The notes under the pieces are model-generated. The model ran no database searches and had not been told where the DNA came from. It saw nothing but the letters and a program-made list of their open reading frames with translations. From Aquabacterium sp. A7-Y (GTDB lineage Bacteria > Pseudomonadota > Gammaproteobacteria > Burkholderiales > Burkholderiaceae_C), in contig NZ_JAPFBW010000009.1 in the NCBI RefSeq assembly GCF_026153205.1, positions 1-64,000 on the forward strand: DNA of 64,000 nt, given 5' to 3'. The position numbers and the translations under genes were made by a program. Positions 17,467 through 27,288 of this stretch are shown here, in pieces; within the stretch, counting starts at the first letter, position 1, and each line of letters starts with the position of its first letter.

Positions 17467-19782
17467 TCACGCCTTGGCGACCGAAACGGCGCCGAACATC
17501 GCGCCCAGCGTGGCGGTGGCCGGGTGGCCGACCGGCACCCGCACGCAGCCCTCGGCGAGGCCCGCTTCGAGCCGCGCCGGCAGCACGGCCGAGGCCGCAC
17601 CCTGGCTCACGCGCACCACGTCGCCGTCCTTCAGGCCCAGCTGCGCGAACAGCGCGGCGTTCAGGCCGGCGACCGGCGGCGCGGCGTCGCGCGTCAGGTG
17701 CAGCGAGGGGGCCCGGCGCACCAGCGCGTCGCTCGAGTAGATCGGCACTTCGGCGACACGCTCCAGGCCGCCGGCGCTGCGGGCTGCCGGCGCGGGGGCG
17801 GCCGCGGCCTGGTTGCCCAGGCGCGACGCCAGCTGCGCCGTGTCGCCCAGCGCGAGGGTGCGGACCTCTTCCGAGGTTTCGAACTCGAAGCCGGGCAGGC
17901 CCAGCATGTTGCCCAGCACCCGCAGCACCTTCCAGGCGGGACGCGTCTCGCCGGTGGGCTTGACGACACCGTAGAAGCTCTGCGCGCGGCCTTCGGCATT
18001 GACGAAGGTGCCCGAGGTTTCGGAGAACGGCGCGATCGGCAGCAGCACGTCGGCGTACTCGACCGCCGCGGTGCGGAACGCGCTCATCGCGACGACCATC
18101 TCGGCACCCTGCACCGCCGCGGCGGCCTGGGCGGCGTCGGCCGCATCCAGCTCGGGCTCGACATTGAGCAGCAGGTAAGCCTTGAGCGGCTGCGCGAGCA
18201 TCTGGGCGGCGTTCAGGCCCCCGGCACCCGGCAGCGCACCGGCCAGCTGGGCACCGACGCTGTTGGCGGCTTCGCCGAAGTAGCCGACGCTGGCGCCGGT
18301 CTGCTCGCCGATCCAGTTCGCCAGCGCCAGCAGCGTGCTGGCTTGCGGATGTTGGGCTGCGGCATTGCCCAGCAGCACCGCCTTGCGCTCGCCGCTGAGC
18401 AGCGAGGCGGCAACGGCCTTGGCGGCTTCGGTCGCCTCGCCTTGCGCCGGCGCGTTCACACCGCGTTCGGCGGCGATCGCGGCGGCGATGTCGGCCAGGG
18501 CCTGCGGCCAGGCGCTCGGCGCGACGGTGGTCTGGCTGGCCAGCTTCATCAGCCAGTCGTCCTGCACCGCGTGCAGGCTGTGCACCTGGGCGCCCTGCCG
18601 CACCGCCTGGCGCAGGCGCTGCGCGAACAACGGATGATCCTTGCGCAGGAAAGAGCCGATCACCAGCGCGCGTTGCAGCTTGGACAGCCCTGCGATCGGC
18701 ATGCCGAGCCAGCGGGCGCTGCCGGTCGTGGCGAAGTCGGCGTGGCGGATGCGGTGGTCGACGTTCTCGCTGCCGAGGCCGCGCACCAGCTTGGCGAGCA
18801 GGTGCAGTTCCTCGACCGTGCTGTGGGCGGTGCCCAGCGCGCCAATGGCCTGCGGCCCGTGCTCGGCCTTGATGAGTTTCAAGCCGTTGGCCACGTATTC
18901 CAGCGCGGTCGGCCAGTCGACCGCCTTCCACTGGCCGCCCTGCTTGAGCATCGGGGTGGTCAGGCGTTCGTCGCTGTTGAGGGCTTCATAGGAGAAGCGG
19001 TCACGGTCGGCGATCCAGCACTCGTTGACGTCCTCGTTCTCCAGCGGCAGCACGCGCATCACCTTGGCGCCCTTGACCTGGACCACCAGGTTGGAGCCGG
19101 TCGAATCGTGCGGGCTGACCGACTTGCGGCGCGACAGCTCCCAGGTGCGGGCGGTGTAGCGGAACGGCTTGCTGGTGATGGCGCCGACCGGGCAAAGGTC
19201 GATCATGTTGCCCGACAGCTCGGAGTCGATGGTCGCGCCGACGAAGGTGGTGATCTCGGAGTGCTCGCCCCGGTGGATCATGCCCAGCTCCATCACGCCG
19301 GCCACTTCCTGGCCGAAACGCACGCAGCGGGTGCAGTGGATGCAGCGCGACATCTCGGCCAGCGAGACGATGGGGCTGACCTCCTTGGCCAGCACGACAC
19401 GCTTTTCCTCGGTGTAGCGTGAGGACGAGCCGCCATAACCCACGGCCAGGTCCTGCAGCTGGCACTCGCCGCCCTGGTCGCAGATCGGGCAGTCCAGCGG
19501 GTGGTTGATCAGCAGGAACTCCATCACGCCCTGCTGCGCCTTGACCGCCTTGTCGCTCTTGGTGCGCACGATCATGCCCTGCGTGACCGGCGTCGCGCAG
19601 GCGGGCATGGGCTTGGGCGCCTTCTCGACGTCGACCAGGCACATGCGGCAGTTGGCGGCGATCGAGAGCTTCTTGTGGTAGCAGAAATGGGGGACGTAGG
19701 TGCCCGCCTTCTCGGCCGCATGCATGACCATGCTGCCCTCGGGCACCTCGACCTTCTTGCCGTCCAGTTCGATTTCAACCAT
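17467..19782 (-). CDS. nuoG: NADH-quinone oxidoreductase subunit G
   Basis: A 771-residue subunit of the peripheral arm. The N-terminal ferredoxin domain has 2Fe-2S ligands Cys34, Cys45, Cys48 and Cys62, followed by the His-Cys3 cluster region (HPLDCPICDQGGEC) near 98-111, another 4Fe-4S set (CIHCTRC near 149-155), and a molybdopterin-oxidoreductase-like C-terminal domain without cofactor role. Start taken at the ATG giving MVEIELDGKK; a longer in-frame start 36 bases upstream lies in a structured spacer and is unlikely. The C-terminal half is Ala-rich, as in relatives. Confidence 0.94.
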   Translation of the reverse strand: MVEIELDGKKVEVPEGSMVMHAAEKAGTYVPHFCYHKKLSIAANCRMCLVDVEKAPKPMPACATPVTQGMIVRTKSDKAVKAQQGVMEFLLINHPLDCPICDQGGECQLQDLAVGYGGSSSRYTEEKRVVLAKEVSPIVSLAEMSRCIHCTRCVRFGQEVAGVMELGMIHRGEHSEITTFVGATIDSELSGNMIDLCPVGAITSKPFRYTARTWELSRRKSVSPHDSTGSNLVVQVKGAKVMRVLPLENEDVNECWIADRDRFSYEALNSDERLTTPMLKQGGQWKAVDWPTALEYVANGLKLIKAEHGPQAIGALGTAHSTVEELHLLAKLVRGLGSENVDHRIRHADFATTGSARWLGMPIAGLSKLQRALVIGSFLRKDHPLFAQRLRQAVRQGAQVHSLHAVQDDWLMKLASQTTVAPSAWPQALADIAAAIAAERGVNAPAQGEATEAAKAVAASLLSGERKAVLLGNAAAQHPQASTLLALANWIGEQTGASVGYFGEAANSVGAQLAGALPGAGGLNAAQMLAQPLKAYLLLNVEPELDAADAAQAAAAVQGAEMVVAMSAFRTAAVEYADVLLPIAPFSETSGTFVNAEGRAQSFYGVVKPTGETRPAWKVLRVLGNMLGLPGFEFETSEEVRTLALGDTAQLASRLGNQAAAAPAPAARSAGGLERVAEVPIYSSDALVRRAPSLHLTRDAAPPVAGLNAALFAQLGLKDGDVVRVSQGAASAVLPARLEAGLAEGCVRVPVGHPATATLGAMFGAVSVAKA

Positions 19783-19798
19783 GGTGTGTCTTTCGCAG

Positions 19799-19862
19799 GG
19801 CGTCCCCCGAAACGGCACCTGCCCCAGGGCGGGGCAGCGTGCTCAGGCGGGACCGGGACGCC
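19799..19862. other. nested hairpins in the nuoF-nuoG spacer
   Basis: An outer pair GGCGTCCC (19799-19806) and GGGACGCC (19855-19862) encloses an inner stem CTGCCCC (19819-19825) and GGGGCAG (19831-19837). The spacer is 93 bases, unusually long for this operon. No T run is present. Confidence 0.5.
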
Positions 19863-19875
19863 ATGTCCATGTCAG

Positions 19876-21207
19876 TCAGACGTAGGCTGGGACCTGGCAG
19901 GTCTTGTGCTCTACGTGGTAGGCGAACTCGTCGCGGAAATGCTTCAACATCGCGCGCACCGGCATCGCGGCCGCGTCGCCCAGCGCACAGATCGTGCGGC
20001 CCTGGATGTTGTCGGCCACCGAGTTCAGCAAGTCCAGGTCCTCGGGGCGGCCCTTGCCGTTCTCGACCCGCTCCACCATGCGCCAGAGCCAGCCGGTGCC
20101 TTCGCGGCAGGGCGTGCACTGGCCGCAGGACTCGTGCATGTAGAAGTAGCTCAGCCGCAGCAGCGACTTGACCATGCAGCGGCTGTCGTCCATCACGATG
20201 ACCGCGCCCGAGCCCAGCATGGAGCCGGCCTTGGAGATGGCGTCGTAGTCCATCGTCAGGTCCATCATGATGTGGGCCGGCAGCACCGGCGCGGACGAGC
20301 CGCCGGGGATCACGGCCTTGAGCTTGCGACCCTTGTGCACGCCGCCGGCCATTTCCAGCAGCGTCGAGAAGGGCGTGCCCAGCGGGATCTCGAAGTTGCC
20401 GGGCCGCGCGACGTCGCCGACCACCGAGAAGATCTTGGTGCCGCCGTTGTTGGGCTTGCCGATCTTGAGGTACGCGTCACCGCCGTTGCGGATGATCCAG
20501 GGCACCGCCGCGAAGGTCTCGGTGTTGTTGATCGTGGTCGGCTTGCCGTAGAGGCCGAAGCTGGCCGGGAACGGCGGCTTGAAGCGCGGCTGGCCCTTCT
20601 TGCCCTCGAGCGACTCGAGCAGCGCGGTTTCCTCGCCGCAGATGTAGGCGCCGAAGCCGTGGTGGGCATGCAGCTGGAAGCTGAAGCCGCTGCCGAGGAT
20701 GGCATGGCCCAGGTAGCCGGCCGCCCTCGCCTCTTCGAGCGCCGCTTCGAAGCGCTCGTAGACCTCGAAGATCTCGCCGTGGATGTAGTTGTAGCCCACG
20801 GCGATGCCCATCGCGTAGGCCGCGATGATCATGCCTTCGATGACGATGTGCGGGTTGTAGCGCAGGATGTCGCGGTCCTTGCAGGTGCCCGGCTCGCCTT
20901 CGTCGGAGTTGCACACCAGGTACTTCTGCCCCGGGAACTGGCGCGGCATGAAGCTCCACTTCAGCCCGGTCGGGAAGCCCGCGCCGCCGCGGCCGCGCAG
21001 GCCGGAGGCCTTGACCTCGGCGATCACCTGGTCGGGCGTCAGCCCCTCGGTGAGGATCTTGCGCAGGGCCTGGTAGCCGCCGCGCGCCTCGTAGTCCTTG
21101 AGGCGCCAGTTGCTGCCGTCCAGACCCGCATAGATCTGGGGCTGGATGTGGCGGTCGTGGAAGCAGGTCTCGCGGCCGGTGGCCTGGAACTTGGAGAGGT
21201 CCAACAT
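19876..21207 (-). CDS. nuoF: NADH-quinone oxidoreductase subunit F (NADH/FMN-binding)
   Basis: A 443-residue subunit binding NADH, FMN and cluster N3. The Gly-rich NADH site ([16 protein letters not shown] near 65-80), the FMN segment ([15 protein letters not shown] near 97-111) and the 4Fe-4S motif [11 protein letters not shown] near 353-363 are all seen. The start overlaps the last base of the nuoE stop (TGATG). Confidence 0.95.
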   Translation of the reverse strand: MLDLSKFQATGRETCFHDRHIQPQIYAGLDGSNWRLKDYEARGGYQALRKILTEGLTPDQVIAEVKASGLRGRGGAGFPTGLKWSFMPRQFPGQKYLVCNSDEGEPGTCKDRDILRYNPHIVIEGMIIAAYAMGIAVGYNYIHGEIFEVYERFEAALEEARAAGYLGHAILGSGFSFQLHAHHGFGAYICGEETALLESLEGKKGQPRFKPPFPASFGLYGKPTTINNTETFAAVPWIIRNGGDAYLKIGKPNNGGTKIFSVVGDVARPGNFEIPLGTPFSTLLEMAGGVHKGRKLKAVIPGGSSAPVLPAHIMMDLTMDYDAISKAGSMLGSGAVIVMDDSRCMVKSLLRLSYFYMHESCGQCTPCREGTGWLWRMVERVENGKGRPEDLDLLNSVADNIQGRTICALGDAAAMPVRAMLKHFRDEFAYHVEHKTCQVPAYV

Positions 21208-21704
21208 CACTTCACCCCTTGCTTGGCGGCCGCGGTCAGCTCTTCGACCAGCGCGTCGAGGCGCTCGGGCGTCATGAAGCTGCACATCTGGCGGTCGTTC
21301 ACCAGCATCACCGGCGCGTCGGCGCAGGCGCCCAGGCATTCGCATTCCTGCAGCGAGAACAGGCCGTCGGCGGTGGTGCCGCCGAGCTCGACGTTCAGCT
21401 TCTTGCTCAGGTACTCGGCGGCGTTTTTGCCGTCGCGCAGCAGGCAAGGCAGGTTGGTGCAGACGTTGAGCTTGAACTTGCCCACCGGCTGCTGGTTGTA
21501 CATGTTGTAGAAGGTCGTGACCTCGTGCACCGCGATCGCGGGCATGCCGAGATACTCGGCAACGTCCTTCTCGGCCTCGGGCGAGACCCAGCCCTGCTCC
21601 TGCTGCACGATGGACAGGCAGGCCATCACGGCCGATTGTTTCTGGTCCGCCGGGTACTTGGCGACCTCGCGCGCGAAACGCGCCTTGGTGGCTTCAGAGA
21701 TCAT
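21207..21704 (-). CDS. nuoE: NADH-quinone oxidoreductase subunit E
   Basis: A 165-residue thioredoxin-fold 2Fe-2S subunit (cluster N1a). Ligands are Cys82, Cys87, Cys123 and Cys127 in the VCTNLPC and CLGAC motifs. It overlaps nuoD by four bases and nuoF by one, indicating tight translational coupling. Confidence 0.95.
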   Translation of the reverse strand: MISEATKARFAREVAKYPADQKQSAVMACLSIVQQEQGWVSPEAEKDVAEYLGMPAIAVHEVTTFYNMYNQQPVGKFKLNVCTNLPCLLRDGKNAAEYLSKKLNVELGGTTADGLFSLQECECLGACADAPVMLVNDRQMCSFMTPERLDALVEELTAAAKQGVK

Positions 21705-22954
21705 CGATCAATCTCTCCGAACACGATGTCCATGGTGCCGATCACGGCCACGGCGTCGGCGATCATGTGGCCGCGCGACATTTCGTCCATCGCGGCCAGG
21801 TGGGCAAAACCGGGGGCCCGGATCTTCAGGCGATAGGGCTTGTTGGCGCCGTCGCTGACGAGGTAGATGCCGAACTCGCCCTTCGGATGCTCGACGGCGG
21901 CATAGGCCTCGCCCTCGGGCACGTGGAAGCCTTCGGTGAACAGCTTGAAGTGGTGGATCAGCTGCTCCATGCTGGACTTCATCTCGACCCGCGAAGGCGG
22001 CGCCACCTTGTGGTTGTCGGTGATCACCGGGCCTTCGTTCTTGCGCAGCCAATCGATGCACTGCTGGATGATGCGGTTGGACTGGCGCATCTCCTCGACG
22101 CGCACGACATAACGGTCGTAGCAGTCGCCGTTGGTGCCGAGGGGGATGTCGAAGTCGAGCCGGTCGTAGACGTCGTAGGGCTGCTTCTTGCGCAGGTCCC
22201 AGGCGATGCCCGAGCCGCGCAGCATCGGACCGGTGAAGCCCAGGTTGAGCGCGCGCTCCGGCGAGACCACACCGATGCCGACGGTGCGCTGCTTCCAGAT
22301 GCGGTTGTCGGTCAGCAGCGTCTCGTACTCGTCGACGTGCTTGGGGAAACGGCGGGTGAAGTCCTCGATGAAGTCGAGCAGCGAGCCGCGGCGGTTCTCG
22401 TTGAGCTTGTCGATGACCTTCTGGTTCTTGAGCTTCGAAACCTTGTACTGCGGCATGCTGTCCGGCAGGTCGCGGTAGACGCCGCCCGGACGGAAGTAGG
22501 CCGCGTGCATGCGCGCGCCCGAGACCGCCTCGTACATGTCGAACAGGTCCTCGCGCTCGCGGAAGCAGTAGATGAGCATGTTCATCGCGCCGCAGTCCAG
22601 CCCGTGCGCGCCGAGCCACAGCAGGTGGTTCAGCAGCCGGGTGATCTCGGCGAACATGACGCGGATGTACTGCGCGCGGATCGGCACCTCGATGCCCATC
22701 ATGCGCTCGATGGCGAGGCAGTAGGCGTGCTCGTTGCACATCATGGACACGTAGTCGAGACGGTCCATGTAGGGCAGCGACTGGATGAAGGTCTTGCTCT
22801 CGGCCAGCTTCTCGGTGGCGCGGTGCAGCAGGCCGATGTGGGGGTCGGCGCGCTGGATCACCTCTCCGTCGAGCTCCAGCACCAGACGCAGCACGCCGTG
22901 TGCCGCGGGGTGCTGTGGACCGAAGTTGAGGGTGTAGTTCTTGATGTCTGCCAC
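21701..22954 (-). CDS. nuoD: NADH-quinone oxidoreductase subunit D
   Basis: A 417-residue 49-kDa-type subunit lining the quinone site. The N-terminal [20 protein letters not shown] block, the [17 protein letters not shown] block, and the C-terminal [13 protein letters not shown] end are diagnostic. It follows nuoC by 14 bases. Confidence 0.95.
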   Translation of the reverse strand: MADIKNYTLNFGPQHPAAHGVLRLVLELDGEVIQRADPHIGLLHRATEKLAESKTFIQSLPYMDRLDYVSMMCNEHAYCLAIERMMGIEVPIRAQYIRVMFAEITRLLNHLLWLGAHGLDCGAMNMLIYCFREREDLFDMYEAVSGARMHAAYFRPGGVYRDLPDSMPQYKVSKLKNQKVIDKLNENRRGSLLDFIEDFTRRFPKHVDEYETLLTDNRIWKQRTVGIGVVSPERALNLGFTGPMLRGSGIAWDLRKKQPYDVYDRLDFDIPLGTNGDCYDRYVVRVEEMRQSNRIIQQCIDWLRKNEGPVITDNHKVAPPSRVEMKSSMEQLIHHFKLFTEGFHVPEGEAYAAVEHPKGEFGIYLVSDGANKPYRLKIRAPGFAHLAAMDEMSRGHMIADAVAVIGTMDIVFGEIDR

Positions 22955-22968
22955 GATCTACCTCTGGC

Positions 22969-23565
22969 TCAGTGCGACAGGCCGCCGTAGTTCTCTTCGC
23001 GGATCACCCGCGGCGTGATCTCGCGCGGCTCGATCGTCACCGGCTGGTAGATCACGCGCTTCTGCTCGGCGTCGTAGCGCATCTCCACGTGGCCCGTGAC
23101 CGGGAAGTCCTTGCGGAAGGGGTGGCCGATGAAACCGTAATCCGTCAGCAGGCGGCGCAGGTCGAGATGGCCGTCGAAGACGATGCCGAACAGGTCGAAG
23201 GCTTCGCGCTCGAACCAGTTGGCGGCGTTCCAGACCTCGTTGACCGAAGGCACCACCGGCAGGTCGTCGTCGGCGGCATAAACCTTCAGACGCAGGCGCC
23301 AGTTGTGCGTGAGCGAGAGCAGGTGGGTGACCACACAGTAGCGCGGGCCCTCGTAGCGACCATCCGCGTAGCTGGAGTAGTCCAGGCCGCAGAGGTCGAT
23401 CAGCTGCTCGAAGCGCAACTGGGCATCGTCGCGCAGGGTCTGCGCCACGGCAACGTAGTCGGCCGGGCTCACGGTGATGGTCAGCTCGCCCAAGTCCTGC
23501 TCGACACGCTTGAGCTTGTCGCCGAACACGGCCTGCAGGCGCTCCTGGAGTGTTTGGATCTTCAT
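22969..23565 (-). CDS. nuoC: NADH-quinone oxidoreductase subunit C
   Basis: A 198-residue 30-kDa subunit of the peripheral arm. The signature [36 protein letters not shown] (about 117-153) is clear. It is separate from nuoD, not fused as in E. coli. It starts 12 bases after nuoB ends. Confidence 0.95.
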   Translation of the reverse strand: MKIQTLQERLQAVFGDKLKRVEQDLGELTITVSPADYVAVAQTLRDDAQLRFEQLIDLCGLDYSSYADGRYEGPRYCVVTHLLSLTHNWRLRLKVYAADDDLPVVPSVNEVWNAANWFEREAFDLFGIVFDGHLDLRRLLTDYGFIGHPFRKDFPVTGHVEMRYDAEQKRVIYQPVTIEPREITPRVIREENYGGLSH

Positions 23566-23577
23566 GATGCGCGGGGC

Positions 23578-24054
23578 TCAGCGGGCAATCGTGTTTTCGC
23601 GGCGGATCTTGCTCTGCAGCTGCAGGATGCCGTACAGCAGCGCTTCGGCGGTCGGCGGACAGCCTGGCACGTAGACGTCGACCGGCACGATGCGGTCGCA
23701 GCCGCGCACCACCGAGTAGCTGTAGTGGTAGTAGCCGCCGCCATTGGCGCAAGAGCCCATCGAGAGCACCCAGCGCGGCTCGGCCATCTGGTCGTAGACC
23801 TTGCGCAGGGCCGGGGCCATCTTGTTGCACAGCGTGCCGGCCACGATCATCAGATCGGACTGGCGCGGGCTGGGGCGGAACAGCATGCCGAAGCGGTCGA
23901 TGTCGTAGCGGGCCGCGCCCGCGTGAATCATCTCGACCGCGCAGCAGGCCAGGCCGAAGGTCATGGGCCAAAGCGATCCGGTCTTGGACCAGTTGATCAG
24001 CTTGTCGGCCGTCGTGGTGATGAAACCTTCCTTCAGAACGCCTTCGATACTCAT
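23578..24054 (-). CDS. nuoB: NADH-quinone oxidoreductase subunit B
   Basis: A 158-residue subunit carrying terminal cluster N2. The adjacent cysteines Cys37-Cys38, with Cys102 (MGSCANGGG) and Cys132 ([12 protein letters not shown]), give the expected four ligands. The start is the ATG giving [10 protein letters not shown]; an upstream in-frame ATG overlaps the nuoA end and is not supported by homologous length. Confidence 0.95.
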   Translation of the reverse strand: MSIEGVLKEGFITTTADKLINWSKTGSLWPMTFGLACCAVEMIHAGAARYDIDRFGMLFRPSPRQSDLMIVAGTLCNKMAPALRKVYDQMAEPRWVLSMGSCANGGGYYHYSYSVVRGCDRIVPVDVYVPGCPPTAEALLYGILQLQSKIRRENTIAR

Positions 24055-24070
24055 AGCGATAGTCCTCGCG

Positions 24071-24430
24071 TCATTCCCAGTCCAGGGCACCCTTCTTCCA
24101 CTCGTAGACGAAACCCACGACGAGGATGCCCAGGAAAATCATGATGGCCCAGAAGCCGGCGGGGCCGATTTCGCGCAGTGACACCGCCCACGGAAACAGG
24201 AAGGCGATCTCGAGGTCGAACAGGATGAACAGGATCGCCACCAGGTAGTAGCGCACGTCGAACTTCATGCGGGCGTCTTCGAAGGCCTCGAAGCCGCATT
24301 CGTAGGGGGAGTTCTTGGCCGGATCGGGACGGCGCGGACCGAGCACGAAGCCGAGCACCTGGGGTGCCACGCCGACCGCGACGCCGACCAGAATGAACAG
24401 GATGACAGGGAGGTACTGGTCGAGGCTCAT
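24071..24430 (-). CDS. nuoA: NADH-quinone oxidoreductase subunit A
   Basis: A 119-residue three-helix subunit, first gene of the nuo operon. The loop [12 protein letters not shown] with its Cys and the helix [20 protein letters not shown] are diagnostic. The frame stays open upstream through the 219-base leader and part of tRNA-Leu, but homologues start at MSLDQYLPV. No confident promoter was picked in the leader; the hairpin CAGCGG/CCGCTG at 24538-24554 is the only clear structure there. Confidence 0.94.
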   Translation of the reverse strand: MSLDQYLPVILFILVGVAVGVAPQVLGFVLGPRRPDPAKNSPYECGFEAFEDARMKFDVRYYLVAILFILFDLEIAFLFPWAVSLREIGPAGFWAIMIFLGILVVGFVYEWKKGALDWE

Positions 24431-24649
24431 GATGCTCTTGGACGCGTGGCTCGTAGGTATCAGAGGTTGGCTGCGCGAAAAGTCTTCAGAGATCCGGCTT
24501 GCAGTGAAGTCCCGGCAAAAAGAAGGCGCGCTGTTCCCAGCGGCAACACCGCTGTCCAGCACGCCCACTTTTCCCTGACTTGCCCCATTGCAGACAACTT
24601 CCAGGGCGCCCGGTGCGGCACCGGATGAGAACCGCACCGTTGAATATTT

Positions 24650-24734
24650 TGGTGCCGACGGCGAGACTCGAACTCGCACAGCTTTCGCCACTACCCCCTC
24701 AAGATAGCGTGTCTACCAATTTCACCACGTCGGC
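24650..24734 (-). tRNA. tRNA-Leu (GAG)
   Basis: An 85-nt class II tRNA on the minus strand with encoded CCA. The acceptor arms GCCGACG and CGTCGGC pair, the anticodon stem CTATC/GGTAG encloses TTGAGGG with anticodon GAG (reads CUC and CUU), a variable arm is present, and the T arm contains GTTCGAGTC. It sits between secG and nuoA, an order common in betaproteobacteria. Confidence 0.96.
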
Positions 24735-24888
24735 CTGCGACTCCTGAGGCGCCCCGCATTGTAGTTTCCTGAAGATCGCAAGCATCGCAAGCAAGAACTT
24801 CGGAGGTATGCGTACTGGCCACCCCGGTCACGGGATGTTCGGTTTGCATGAGGAGTAGCTCCCCGAACAGCCTCGCATTCTAACCCCA

Positions 24889-24919
24889 AAGCAGTGCGTT
24901 CTCAAGAACGCTGCTGCTT
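24889..24919 (-). terminator. hairpin downstream of secG
   Basis: AAGCAG (24889-24894) and GCGTTCT (24896-24902) pair with AGAACGC (24905-24911) and CTGCTT (24914-24919). It starts nine bases past the secG stop. On the minus strand only three T follow, so termination may be partial and the tRNA may share the transcript. Confidence 0.5.
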
Positions 24920-24927
24920 CAGTCACA

Positions 24928-25365
24928 TTATTTCGCCGGAATCTCCGCGGCACCGGAGGCCGGAGCGGTAGCGGCGCTTGCCGCGGGGGCCGCTTCAGAG
25001 GCGGCGGGCGCGACACCGGGCGTCACCGCCGGGGCGGCGCCGGGGATCTGGGAAGCGCCGGCGCCGGAGGCAGCCGGCGCGATCGGAACGGCGCGGTCCA
25101 GCACGGTCTCGGCCTCGGTCGTCGGCCGGGCGTTCGACAGGTAGGCCAGGCCCAGCGTGCAGACGAAAAACAGCGTCGCGCAGACGGCCGTCGTGCGCGA
25201 CAGGAAGTTGGCGCTGCCGGTGGCACCGAACAGGCTGCCCGAAGCGCCGCTGCCGAAGGACGCACCCATGTCGGCGCCCTTGCCGTGCTGCACCAGCACG
25301 AGGCCGATCATGGTCAGCGCCGACAGCAACTGCACGACGAGGATGAAGGTGGTCAGAAACTGCAT
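24928..25365 (-). CDS. secG: preprotein translocase subunit SecG
   Basis: A 145-residue SecG with two membrane helices (about 3-23 and 56-77) and the linker GKGADMGASFGSGASGSLFG typical of the family, needed with SecYE for protein export. The C-terminal 60 residues form an Ala/Pro/Ser-rich tail not found in E. coli (110 residues) but seen in Burkholderiales. It lies 38 bases after tpiA, likely in one unit. Confidence 0.93.
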   Translation of the reverse strand: MQFLTTFILVVQLLSALTMIGLVLVQHGKGADMGASFGSGASGSLFGATGSANFLSRTTAVCATLFFVCTLGLAYLSNARPTTEAETVLDRAVPIAPAASGAGASQIPGAAPAVTPGVAPAASEAAPAASAATAPASGAAEIPAK

Positions 25366-25403
25366 CTAGATTCTCCAGGGAAGGTGCGGCCCGCCGGCAC
25401 CCG

Positions 25404-26144
25404 TCAAAGGGCGGCGCGGCAGATGGCGGTGAAGTCGGCGGCCTTCAGCGACGCGCCGCCGATCAGTCCGCCGTCGATGTCGGCTTGGGTGAACAGGGCT
25501 GCCGCGTTGTCCGCCTTGACGCTGCCGCCGTAGAGCAGCTTCATTTGGTCGGCATGCGGCGTCGCCGCGCGCAGCTGCGCCCGCAGCAGGGCGTGCACTT
25601 CCTGGGCCTGCTCGGGGCTGGCGGTCTTGCCCGTGCCGATGGCCCAGACCGGCTCGTAGGCGACCACGATCTGCGGCACGCAGTGGCCCAGCGTGTGGAT
25701 CACCGCGGAGAGCTGGCGCTTGACCACGGCCTCGGTCTGTACCGCCTCGCGCTCGGCCAGCGTCTCGCCGACGCAGACGATGGGCACCAGGCCTTTGCTG
25801 ACCACGACCTTGGCCTTGTCGGCCACCAGCTGGTCGCTCTCGCCATGGTAGGCGCGGCGCTCGGAATGGCCGACGATGACATAGCGGCAGCCGACGTCGG
25901 CCAGCATCGCGGCCGAGACCTCGCCGGTGTAGGCGCCCTGCTCGTGCACCGAGCAGTCCTGGGCGCCGAGGCCGATGTGGCTGCCCTGCAGTGCCAGCAC
26001 GCAGGACGCCAGGTAGGGGAACGGCGGGCACACGGCGGCCTCGCAGACAAAAGGCTCGGCGGCGCGCAGCCCGCCCAGCAGCTCGGCATTGGCCGCCAGG
26101 TTGCCGTGCATCTTCCAGTTGCCTACGACCAGTTTCCGACGCAT
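25404..26144 (-). CDS. tpiA: triosephosphate isomerase
   Basis: A 246-residue TIM-barrel enzyme interconverting dihydroxyacetone phosphate and glyceraldehyde 3-phosphate. Substrate-binding Lys11 is in GNWKMHG, His93 in VGHSERR, and the catalytic Glu164 in AYEPVWAIGTG; the phosphate loop LYGGSV is near 204-209. All key residues are present. A TAAAAT-like -10 occurs at 26178-26183 on the minus strand, without a clear -35. Confidence 0.96.
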   Translation of the reverse strand: MRRKLVVGNWKMHGNLAANAELLGGLRAAEPFVCEAAVCPPFPYLASCVLALQGSHIGLGAQDCSVHEQGAYTGEVSAAMLADVGCRYVIVGHSERRAYHGESDQLVADKAKVVVSKGLVPIVCVGETLAEREAVQTEAVVKRQLSAVIHTLGHCVPQIVVAYEPVWAIGTGKTASPEQAQEVHALLRAQLRAATPHADQMKLLYGGSVKADNAAALFTQADIDGGLIGGASLKAADFTAICRAAL

Positions 26145-26198
26145 TGATTCGCTCCGTTCGCGCTCAAAAAGGGCAGTATTTTAGGGGCTCGCGCCCGC

Positions 26199-27185
26199 TC
26201 ACCAGGCCAGCGCAAGCTTGCCGATGTGTTGATTGGACTCCATCAGGGCATGGGCGGCAGCCGCGTCCTGGGGTGTGAAGGTGCGGAATACCACCGGCGC
26301 GATGCGGCGCTCGGCCAGCAGCGGCCACACCCGCTCGCGCAGCTCGCGCGCGACCCCGGCCTTGAAGGCCACCGGCCTCGGACGCAAGGTCGAGCCGGTG
26401 ATGGTGAGACGGCGCCGCATCAGGCTCGCCAGATCCACCTCGGCCCGCGTGCCGCCCTGCAGCGCGATGATCACGAGCCGGCCGTCTTCGGCCAGGCAGG
26501 ACAGCTCGCGAGGCACGTAGTCGCCCGCGACCATGTCGAGGATCACGTCGGCGCCGCGGCCGCCCGTGAGGCGCTGGGTCTCGGCGGCAAAGTCCTGGCT
26601 GCGGTAGTTGATGGCGTGGTCGGCGCCCAGCTTCAGGCAGGCCGCGCACTTCTCGTCGCTGCCGGCGGTGGCCAGCACCGTGGCACCGAAGGCCTTGCCC
26701 AGCTGAATGGCCGTCACGCCGATGCCGCTGGTGCCGCCCTGCACCAGCAGGGTCTCGCCCGCGGCCAGACGGCCGCGCATGAAAACATTGGACCAGACGG
26801 TGAAGAAGGTCTCCGGCAAGCCGGCCGCCTCGACGTCGCTCCAGCCCTCGGGCACCGGCAGGCACTGGGCCACCGGCGCCACACACAGCTCGGCATAGCC
26901 GCCGCCCTGCACCAGCGCACAGACCCGGTCGCCCGGCTTGAAGCCGGCCGCGGCCATTGCATCGGCATCACCCGAGACGATCTCGCCGGCGACTTCGAGG
27001 CCCGGCAGGTCCGAGGCGCCCGGCGGCACCGGATAGTGTCCCTTGCGCTGCAGCACATCGGGGCGGTTGATGCCCGAGGCACGGACGCGGATCAGCAACT
27101 CGCCGGCGCCCGGGACGGGGTCCGGCCGCTGGCACGGGCGCAGCACTTCGGGCGCGCCGTATTCGGCAATCTCGATGGCTTGCAT
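26199..27185 (-). CDS. NAD(P)H-quinone oxidoreductase, PIG3-like
   Basis: A 328-residue zinc-free medium-chain dehydrogenase/reductase of the quinone oxidoreductase (Qor/PIG3) group. The GroES-like fold covers residues 1-125, and the Rossmann motif GGTSGIG is at 150-156. No Cys/His zinc ligands are seen. It should reduce quinones with NADPH. It sits between pnp and tpiA on the same strand, 54 bases before tpiA. Confidence 0.86.
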   Translation of the reverse strand: MQAIEIAEYGAPEVLRPCQRPDPVPGAGELLIRVRASGINRPDVLQRKGHYPVPPGASDLPGLEVAGEIVSGDADAMAAAGFKPGDRVCALVQGGGYAELCVAPVAQCLPVPEGWSDVEAAGLPETFFTVWSNVFMRGRLAAGETLLVQGGTSGIGVTAIQLGKAFGATVLATAGSDEKCAACLKLGADHAINYRSQDFAAETQRLTGGRGADVILDMVAGDYVPRELSCLAEDGRLVIIALQGGTRAEVDLASLMRRRLTITGSTLRPRPVAFKAGVARELRERVWPLLAERRIAPVVFRTFTPQDAAAAHALMESNQHIGKLALAW

Positions 27186-27239
27186 GGACGGTGCTCGGAA
27201 GGTGGGAGAAAAGAAGAGAAGCGGTCGGCGCCGGACGGG

Positions 27240-27270
27240 AAAAAGCGCGCCTGCACGGTGGCAGGCGCGC
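27240..27270 (-). terminator. intrinsic terminator after pnp
   Basis: GCGCGCCTGC (27245-27254) pairs perfectly with GCAGGCGCGC (27261-27270); on the minus strand five T follow (27240-27244). It is 18 bases past the pnp stop. Confidence 0.9.
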
Positions 27271-27288
27271 CCTCTTCCCGCCAGCGGC

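Noticed and set aside
15970-19422. A 1150-codon open frame on the plus strand opposite nuoG-nuoI
   Set aside because: It is a product of high GC codon use; the translation is low-complexity Arg/Gln/His/Gly and the other strand encodes intact complex I subunits.
24431-24691. An extended N-terminus for nuoA reaching into tRNA-Leu
   Set aside because: NuoA homologues start at MSLDQYLPV, and overlap with a tRNA is not plausible.
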